Below, piece by piece: positions 20,801 to 23,777 of a stretch of 23,777 nt of DNA. Below the pieces are notes generated by a model. That model ran no database searches. It had not been told where the DNA came from and saw only the letters and a program-made list of their open reading frames with translations. Numbering within the stretch: the stretch's first letter is position 1; each line of letters opens with the position of its first letter. Origin of the DNA: Apostichopus californicus. Taxonomy: Eukaryota > Echinodermata > Holothuroidea > Aspidochirotida > Stichopodidae. Where the stretch lies: assembly GCA_020650975.1 (NCBI GenBank), contig JAIPMN010016836.1:1-23777 (forward strand), in the 5' to 3' direction. Both the position numbers and the translations under genes were made by a program.

Positions 20801-23386
20801 TACGCAAGTTCAACCCGAGAGCAGATCCATTGGTCTGTGCGTTTGGTATGCTCTCTGGTGCACCGTTCCTCTTCCTAGGAATCTTGGTAGCTGATCAAAA
20901 TGTGACAGTAGCCTGGGTAAGGTGTATGATATGTATCCATGTGCAATTGATGCGTTGAAACATACTACAGTATATAGTGCAGTGCATTACACATTAGCAG
21001 TGCAATGCAATGTAATGTAATACAAAACCACACTCTTGCCAAATATGATACAATTCAGTGGAGCAAATCACAATACAATGCTATACAAAGCAGAATAAAG
21101 CAATTGGATGTAATACAATGCAATACAATGGAAAATGAAACAATAGGATATAATGCAATGCCATACAATGGAAAATAAAACAATAGGATATAATAAAATA
21201 CAATGCAAAATAAAACAATATAATATACAGTACAATACAGTCCCATACAATAAAATGCAATTCAATATAATACAGTACAATACAATATAATGCAATACAG
21301 TGCAATATAATGCAATGCAATATAATACTGTACAATACAGTGCAATGCCATACAATATAATACAATGCCATTTAAAATTCTAGCATTACTGTGTTCATGA
21401 TTTTAGTACTAGTATTGTTAGATGCAGTGGTTTCAGGTTAAATATAGTTTTGAATAAAAGTTACAATGGTTACTTCTCACTTAGGAGTAACTTCAAAATG
21501 AAGTCTGATTGAATCTGCTGTAATATCTATCATTATCTGCACTTTTGTTACAGTGTATAATTCCTCTCTAATTCTGTGTTATAGATCCCATAACTCTGGT
21601 GATTATTGGCTAAATATAATCCTTGCAAAGCTCCTACCAGTCGACAGAGTTGTTTCAACTCTTTAAGATGTTTAGGAGTGGAAATACAGGCAATAATCAA
21701 CTCTTCCTTATTAGGGTCAGCTTTGTATTAATGCTTCATTTCCTGGCTCTGTGTCGACAGCCTTATGTTCGATGGTGTTTATTCAACAAAATATGAAAAT
21801 GTTCAACAACGATGGAACAATCCATATTAACAAAGAAGCTTTCCGTATGGAAATGTTCTTCCAAATGGGTCAACAACAGCAATAATTAATATAAAATTAT
21901 CGTAACGTTGAATATACTACACTGACCTGTGATGTTGATGAATCAACCGAATACAAGAGGTCACTGATCCTAATCAACCGAACAGGAGAAAAATCTTGCA
22001 TTTTTGTCAAAGCTGCCGTCAACTAAATGTCGACTTACTCTGTTGAGGTGACAGGATAATCGTTAGGAAGATCAGATGGCAATGACCAAATTCCATTAAG
22101 AACTGAGAATTAATGATCAGTGTGCATAGAAGTTAACGTGGCTGAAATGGGTAAAGTCACACTACAAAGGTGTACCAGAAGATGATGGACATTCCAAAAT
22201 GTTGCACAAATACAACACATTACAATACACAATGCCAAATACAACACATTACAATACACAATGCCAAATACAACACATTACAATACACAATGCCAAATAC
22301 AACACAGTACAGCAAGATTCAATATTGGTTCCACACAATCAAGGATTTTGTTTTTTACAATAAAATATCAATCAGTCTGATGCAATATCTAAAATCTTGT
22401 CTTCTTTCTTGTTGTTTTGTCCATAGATTTTCATATTATTCTCAGAGATTTTGCTGTTTTTGAATTGGGCCTTAATTCCAGATATACTATTGGTGAGTTT
22501 TTGTTGTTGTTTTTTTTTTAGAGTATGCAAAGTTAATTTTTGAGAGTTAAGCACATCATTTCTCAAGTTTGGGATCAAATGTCAGCCCGCATTTCCATAT
22601 ATTGAGTTAGTCTAAAAATGAGTCCCACTCGTTTTCTAACATTTTGACCCTCCCAAAAAAAACGATATGAAAGTTTGAAAGAGCAATTTCGGCTTGACTA
22701 GGATTCAACTAGTGACATCATGATGTACAAGTCCTTTCAGACTGAACAAAACAGGGGTTCGATCCCAGTTTAAACAATATGCAAGGTTCTTTGGCCACCC
22801 TCCCCCCCCTCTCCCCACTTGCCCACCTCCATCTGTGCCCCATTCCCAGTGGGGGAAAAATGCTATTCATATGATTCAGCAGTAACTGAAGGATTGAATT
22901 GCTCCTTTGTTAGAGCACAGGACATGTAAATCTAGACGTCACTTGTTAGAACATTAATGTTCTTACCAGAGATTTGTCTGCTCTTTTCACAAAGTGTTTC
23001 TATAAATTTCCCAATTGTTACTTGAAAAGTTAGCAATAGAGAGAAGGGGGAAAAGAATGCACCATAGTTCTTTGGAAGACAATAACCCCCAAAAAACTAA
23101 TCCTGAATCCCAATAAAGCCATTTTTATGTTGTTTGTCTCATTTCCAAGATATTCGAACAACTTTGAAACATTTAATTATGGATTCATGCATAACTATAA
23201 ATTTCAATAATATAACATTTTAAACTGTACCATTTAATACAGAAATAATACACACACTTTGTTGATCTACCATTTTGCCTCCATCAGTACATTCTTATAC
23301 CGACCAGGCGAGCGACCGGTAATGCTGTGCAGATGTTGATGTCTCATCTGCTAGGGGATGCTCTTAGCCCTTGGATTGTCGGATTT
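5690..23386 (+). CDS. SPNS: Spinster-like (SPNS) MFS transporter, nine exons, 3' end outside window
   Basis: Coding join: 5690-5888, 8663-8871, 9716-9867, 11963-12029, 13978-14117, 19840-19962, 20721-20916, 22427-22492, 23288-23386. Every junction is GT-AG and the phases agree, giving 417 residues without a stop. Known vertebrate and fly Spinster proteins are about 500-630 residues, so the last one or two transmembrane segments and the tail are missing here. Seen motifs: NYVDR (58-62, TM1), [10 protein letters not shown] (104-113, MFS motif A), [11 protein letters not shown] (145-155, TM4), [16 protein letters not shown] (179-194), DWRFALR (203-209), [10 protein letters not shown] (328-337), IPTRR (388-392), [10 protein letters not shown] (403-412). 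The family are multi-pass membrane exporters; SPNS1 moves lysophospholipids from lysosomes with protons and SPNS2 exports sphingosine-1-phosphate. Family membership is near certain. Subfamily and substrate are not resolved. The loop between TM7 and TM8 is about nine residues shorter than in human SPNS1 as I recall it. Confidence 0.95.
5886..6475 (+). repeat. Degenerate direct repeats starting at the exon 1 donor
   Basis: The segment at 5886-5985 opens with CAGGTGAGTT and carries TTCCCACTGCTGACACCA followed by a GAGA-rich stretch. A related segment at 6370-6475 opens with the same ten bases and has the same block at 6430-6447. A third, weaker copy lies at about 6068-6130 (TTTTGTTTTGAA, then CCCCACTGCTAACA). 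Spacing of the outer copies is about 484 bases. The match in the middle is loose, so this is an old duplication or dispersed repeat. Confidence 0.5.
6622..6629. repeat. Left target-site duplication ATTGCAAT
   Basis: Eight bases immediately before the CAGTGGTG terminus, identical to 8209-8216. Confidence 0.85.
6630..8208. mobile_element. Non-autonomous hAT-like DNA transposon (1579 bp) in SPNS intron 1
   Basis: The left end reads CAGTGGTGTTGCCA. The right end, reverse-complemented, reads CAGTGGTGTCACCA. These give a terminal inverted repeat of about 14 bases with two mismatches. Both ends are flanked by the identical 8-base direct repeat ATTGCAAT (6622-6629 and 8209-8216). A CAG start plus an 8-base target duplication is the signature of the hAT superfamily. 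Just inside both ends are G-rich blocks (left 6653-6668, right C-run 8172-8181). No transposase reading frame is visible, so the element is non-autonomous. The perfect target duplication suggests a fairly recent insertion. It holds an internal palindrome at 6775-7036. Confidence 0.85.
6775..7036. repeat. Long palindrome (about 110-base arms, 45-base loop)
   Basis: The left arm 6775-6884 and right arm 6930-7036 are reverse complements with a few mismatches and small gaps. The inner block, 6845-6884 against 6930-6968, is nearly perfect (for example AGGTGCTTAACAATTAAGAG on the left against CTCTTAATTGTTAAGCACCT on the right). The outer blocks share AATGCTTGCACAAGCCGATT with its complement at 7006-7025. 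If transcribed as part of the intron it would form a long hairpin. It sits inside the hAT-like element, as a nested foldback element or as part of that element's own structure. Confidence 0.85.
8209..8216. repeat. Right target-site duplication ATTGCAAT
   Basis: Eight bases immediately after the CACCACTG terminus, identical to 6622-6629. Confidence 0.85.
8663..8871 (+). CDS. SPNS: SPNS exon 2 (TM2, MFS motif A, TM3)
   Basis: Completes codon 67 (Ala) and encodes residues 68-136. The acceptor is TTTTGACAG at 8654-8662, chosen because it keeps phase 1 and gives the same spacing as human SPNS1 between TM1 and the L-E-E-I segment. Residues 85-103 (A-G-L-I-Q-T-V-F-I onward) form TM2. Residues 104-113, [10 protein letters not shown], are the MFS motif A loop. 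Residues 114-133 form TM3. The donor GTAAGT at 8872 is in phase 0. The reading frame stays open upstream of the acceptor back to 8398. Confidence 0.95.
8872..9715 (+). other. SPNS intron 2
   Basis: An 844-base phase-0 intron, donor GTAAGT, acceptor TTTCGTTCCAG. It is AT-rich with one short G-rich patch at 9307-9328. I see no gene or mobile element in it. Confidence 0.85.
9716..9867 (+). CDS. SPNS: SPNS exon 3 (TM4 and start of TM5)
   Basis: Encodes residues 137-186 and two bases of Ser187. It contains the most conserved Spinster stretch, [11 protein letters not shown] (145-155), where Arg145 and Glu152 match the TM4 Arg/Glu pair important for transport in characterised Spinster proteins. Then follow I-I-G-D-L-F (162-167), R-S-R-M-L (172-176) and F-Y-F-A-I-P-V-G (179-186). 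The donor AAG|GTACAA at 9868 is the weakest in the gene (no G at +5). It is fixed by phase 2 continuity into S-G-L-G-Y of exon 4. Confidence 0.95.
10252..10520. repeat. 15-bp minisatellite, about 18 copies, TAATCC-rich
   Basis: Tandem array with consensus GAATTAATCCATCCT and scattered substitutions. I count nine TAATCC and five GGATTA words (one is the reverse complement of the other). TAATCC/GGATTA is the recognised core site of K50 homeodomain factors such as Otx, Goosecoid and Pitx. The array may therefore bind such factors, but a neutral minisatellite would look the same. Confidence 0.9.
11066..11216. other. Assembly gap (10 N) flanked by a duplicated overlap
   Basis: The N run is 11136-11145. 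The block before it (G-run, then AAGGAGGCAGTGGTTGTC, AAAATCTTGACAGTTT, GGTTTCCTTTT) repeats almost exactly after it (G-run, AAGGAGGCAGTTGTTGTC, AAAATCTTGACAGTTT, GGTTTCCTTTT). Two contig ends probably overlap here and were joined without merging. The real intron is then about 80 bases shorter. Confidence 0.8.
11963..12029 (+). CDS. SPNS: SPNS exon 4 (TM5)
   Basis: Only 67 bases. It completes Ser187 and encodes residues 188-209: [11 protein letters not shown], then D-W-R-F-A-L-R. Both ends match the family closely (S-G-L-G-Y and D-W-x-W-A-L-R in SPNS1/2). The donor AGG|GTGAGT at 12030 is in phase 0. Confidence 0.95.
12030..13977 (+). other. SPNS intron 4
   Basis: A 1948-base phase-0 intron, donor GTGAGT, acceptor TTAATCCCACAG. 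It contains a probable hAT-like short element at 12741-13144. The rest is AT-rich sequence with no gene recognised. Confidence 0.85.
12741..13144. mobile_element. Short inverted-repeat element (404 bp), hAT-like, in intron 4
   Basis: The left end CAGACCTCCCAG matches the reverse complement of the right end CTGGGAGGTCTG exactly, a 12-base terminal inverted repeat. The interior is T-rich with repeated AACCTTTATTT words. Flanks are TTTGCTATAT on the left and CTAGATATGG on the right. They look like a degraded target duplication (GCTATAT against GCTAGATAT) but do not give a clean 8-base match. The CAG start fits hAT; the superfamily is tentative. No coding capacity. Confidence 0.65.
13978..14117 (+). 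CDS. SPNS: SPNS exon 5 (TM6 and central cytosolic loop)
   Basis: Encodes residues 210-255 and two bases of Asn256. F-T-P-V-F-G (210-215) corresponds to V-T-P-x-x-G of SPNS1. A run of isoleucine and leucine to residue 226 makes TM6, followed by L-R-E-P-N-R-G (226-232), the family's R-E-P-x-R-G turn. Residues 233-255 form the loop between the two MFS halves, ending D-L-K-S-L-F-K. The exon reads in the frame starting at 13978; a longer open frame that overlaps it in another phase is spurious. Donor AAA|GTAAGT at 14118, phase 2. Confidence 0.93.
14827..15250. repeat. Degenerate repeat units of about 220 bases
   Basis: Two clear copies start at about 14960 (TGTAAACCAATACCTCAAGG, then CCGTGCAGTTCTTATATT) and 15180 (TGTAAACATGATATCTCAAGG, then CCTGTGCAGTTTTTATATT). 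A weaker unit begins near 14832. The TGTAAACATGATATCTCAA word also opens the 300-base array further downstream, so the two families look related. Confidence 0.6.
15352..16136. repeat. Pair of 36-base direct repeats
   Basis: TACAAACTTGGCTGTCACT followed by ACACAGGGGACAGTAAC (15352-15387) recurs as TACAAACTTAGCTATCTCT plus the same second block at 16101-16136, 749 bases apart. The segment between has no recognised gene. This may be a duplicated repeat fragment. Confidence 0.6.
16414..17660. repeat. Tandem repeat with about 300-base period, 3 clear units plus degenerate ones
   Basis: Units begin AGCTTGTAAA at 16414, 16714 and 17020 (spacing 300 and 306). Within each unit the same blocks recur in order: ATATCTCAACAA, ACAAGTTG, TCAATGTGATACT, ATATTAATGAG, AATGTCAATAT, GTATGTCTGAT, and GGGTGGG before the next start. 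Unit 3 lacks the ATATCTCAACAA block. Two more decayed units can be followed to about 17660 by GAATATTAA words near 17352 and 17634. A TG-rich microsatellite (16374-16408) abuts the left edge. Confidence 0.8.
18293..18695. mobile_element. Short hAT-like element (403 bp) in intron 5
   Basis: The left end is CAGGGGGGTAGGAAGC. The right end, reverse-complemented, is CAGGCTGGAAGGTGCC. The ends are similar but imperfect inverted repeats. Flanking 8-base words GATGAAAG (18285-18292) and GATGAAGG (18696-18703) match at 7 of 8 positions, as a target duplication would. Subterminal blocks are rich in GGGGGGCAC on the left and TGCCCCC on the right, resembling those of the element in intron 1. No coding capacity. 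It interrupts AT-rich sequence that may itself be an older repeat. Confidence 0.7.
19840..19962 (+). CDS. SPNS: SPNS exon 6 (TM7)
   Basis: Completes Asn256 and encodes residues 257-296 plus two bases of Ser297. The frame begins [11 protein letters not shown], which matches N-P-S-F-V-L-S-S-L-G-F-T of SPNS1, then G-A-L-S-L-W (274-279). It continues to L-D-N-S before the donor CAG|GTAAGA at 19963. An overlapping longer open frame from 19783 is in another phase and is not the product. After W279 the family usually has A-P; here it is A-V-K. The following loop is short. Confidence 0.92.
19963..20720 (+). other. SPNS intron 6
   Basis: A 758-base phase-2 intron, donor GTAAGA, acceptor TGTCCTTTCCAG. 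AT-rich; no repeat or gene recognised. Confidence 0.85.
20721..20916 (+). CDS. SPNS: SPNS exon 7 (TM8 and TM9)
   Basis: Completes Ser297 and encodes residues 298-362. [10 protein letters not shown] (301-310) and G-V-A-L-G (313-317) form TM8. [10 protein letters not shown] (328-337) is the conserved cytosolic loop. [11 protein letters not shown] (339-349) forms TM9. All align without gaps to SPNS1. The donor TGG|GTAAGG at 20917 is in phase 0. Confidence 0.95.
20966..21370. repeat. Degenerate short satellite of TACAATGCAATA words
   Basis: A run made of loosely repeated 5-base and 10-base words (TACAA, TGCAA, TATAA, CAATA), with one larger internal duplication: a block containing GAAACAATAGGATATAAT at about 21129-21170 recurs at about 21170-21192 as AAAACAATAGGATATAAT. 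Long open frames on the minus strand here, rich in Tyr, Ile, Leu and Cys, are artefacts of the simple repeat. Confidence 0.85.
22208..22315. repeat. 29-bp tandem repeat, 3.7 copies
   Basis: Units start at 22208, 22237, 22266 and 22295 with AAATACAACACATTACAATA followed by CACAATGCC. The first three are identical; the last is partial and has diverged. Confidence 0.9.
22427..22492 (+). CDS. SPNS: SPNS exon 8 (TM10)
   Basis: A 66-base, 22-codon exon too short to stand out as an [13 protein letters not shown], then [10 protein letters not shown] (residues 363-384). It aligns gap-free with the I-F-I-F-I-G-E-T-L-L / N-W-A-I-V-A-D-I-L-L segment of SPNS1. Acceptor GTCCATAG at 22419-22426, donor TTG|GTGAGT at 22493, phase 0 on both sides. 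Unlike SPNS1, Gly before Glu369 is Ser, and Ala before Asp381 is Pro380. Confidence 0.92.
22493..23287 (+). other. SPNS intron 8
   Basis: A 795-base phase-0 intron, donor GTGAGT, acceptor TTGCCTCCATCAG. It contains a C-rich patch (22797-22822) and a tRNA-type B-box word (22756-22766). No gene recognised. Confidence 0.85.
22686..22770 (+). repeat. Possible tRNA-derived (SINE-like) fragment
   Basis: GGTTCGATCCC at 22756-22766 fits the RNA polymerase III B-box consensus GGTTCGANNCC. CGGCTTGACTAGG near 22690 resembles an A box only loosely. The T-stem flanking the B box pairs at four of five positions. No full tRNA cloverleaf can be drawn, so at best this is a decayed SINE head or a chance match. 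Confidence 0.25.
23288..23386 (+). CDS. SPNS: SPNS exon 9 (I-P-T-R-R loop, TM11)
   Basis: A 99-base exon for residues 385-417, phase 0 on both sides. Acceptor CCATCAG, donor TTT|GTAAGT at 23387. I-P-T-R-R (388-392), S-H-L-L-G-D-A (403-409) and S-P-W-I-V-G-F (411-417) are the conserved end-of-domain motif. Between them, the A-T-G-N-A-V-Q stretch (393-399) replaces the usual S/A-T-A-x-A-x-Q. The protein continues beyond the window; family members have I-S-D and a last membrane span next. Confidence 0.94.
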
Positions 23387-23777
23387 GTAAGTTAATATTT
23401 CATTTTCCTTGTCGTTTAATTATGATACTCTCAGTGGAAGAAAGTGCTGCAAGTACTTTGCTGAACCGTATCAACTATTTTGGAAGCTTGTACTAGAAGG
23501 AAATCTACACTCAGTACAACGAGAAGTGGCACTACATTGCCCAATATTGTTTTGTCAGTAATTATAGTAATATTAATAGATAAATATTATCACTCAAAAA
23601 AGTACCCATAATATTAATATTTCTTGCCCAGAACCCCCCCCCCCTCACCCCCTGTGAATCTCCCCATCAACCCACCTATATGACCACAAATCTGCCATGC
23701 AAGTTGTCCCAAAGAAAGCAAGAAAGAAATGTAGTAATCCCATCCTTACTGGGTTCTGTAGGGGGGGGGGGGGGGGG
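23387..23777 (+). other. Start of SPNS intron 9, ending in poly-G
   Basis: Intron sequence with a 12-C run (about 23633-23644) and an 18-G run at 23760-23777. The terminal poly-G may mark a nearby contig edge. No exon seen. Confidence 0.7.

Larger units (their letters stand above)
20917..22426 (+). other. SPNS intron 7
   Basis: A 1510-base phase-0 intron, donor GTAAGG, acceptor GTTTTGTCCATAG. It holds a degenerate ATACAATGCA satellite (20966-21370) and a 29-base tandem repeat (22208-22315). The stretch 21371-22207 shows no gene. Confidence 0.85.

Noticed and set aside
21055-21371. Three long minus-strand open frames rich in Tyr, Ile, Leu and Cys
   Set aside because: They are translations of a degenerate 5/10-base satellite in all three phases. 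No family features and inside an intron.
22208-22315. 29-bp tandem units as a CRISPR array
   Set aside because: Units are contiguous with no spacers, in an animal intron.

Overview
This window looks like animal nuclear DNA. It is AT-rich, and it carries a protein-coding gene split into short exons by GT-AG introns of about 0.8 to 5.7 kb. Between the exons lie many interspersed repeats, minisatellites and long runs of G or C. The repeat style (CAG-starting short inverted-repeat elements, GTGCCCCCC-type subterminal blocks, poly-G runs next to a 10-N gap) suggests a draft genome of a marine invertebrate, possibly an echinoderm. That organism guess is inference only.

The one gene I can support runs on the plus strand from about 5690 past the right edge. 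I assembled nine coding exons by hand: 5690-5888, 8663-8871, 9716-9867, 11963-12029, 13978-14117, 19840-19962, 20721-20916, 22427-22492 and 23288-23386. They join in frame to 1251 bases (417 codons), with introns of phase 1,0,2,0,2,2,0,0 and the last donor in phase 0. The product is a Spinster-family (SPNS) major facilitator transporter. It shows the N-Y-V-D-R motif of TM1, the [10 protein letters not shown] loop, [11 protein letters not shown] in TM4, [10 protein letters not shown], and I-P-T-R-R followed by S-H-L-L-G-D-A. Roughly 90-110 C-terminal residues must lie beyond the window. Vertebrate relatives export lysophospholipids from lysosomes (SPNS1) or sphingosine-1-phosphate from cells (SPNS2). 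The sequence alone does not say which substrate this one carries.

Layout: 1-3630 is repeat-dense, with no credible gene. It holds a roughly 365-bp inverted repeat pair around a 298-bp tandem duplication, a polypyrimidine tract, and repeated GC-palindrome modules. 3630-5640 is the AT-rich 5' flank, with a 48-bp tandem repeat and no gene seen. 5690-23386 is the SPNS gene. Intron 1 holds a 1.58-kb hAT-like non-autonomous transposon with a perfect 8-bp target duplication and a roughly 260-bp palindrome inside it. Intron 3 holds an 18-copy 15-bp minisatellite rich in TAATCC/GGATTA, and a sequence gap. Introns 4 and 5 each hold a roughly 400-bp hAT-like element. Intron 5 also holds several units of a roughly 300-bp tandem repeat. 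Intron 7 holds degenerate ATACAATGCA-type and 29-bp satellites. The right end is a poly-G run.

I found no novel multi-gene system. The points of interest are the hidden exon structure, divergence in the C-terminal half of the transporter, and the repeat and transposon architecture.
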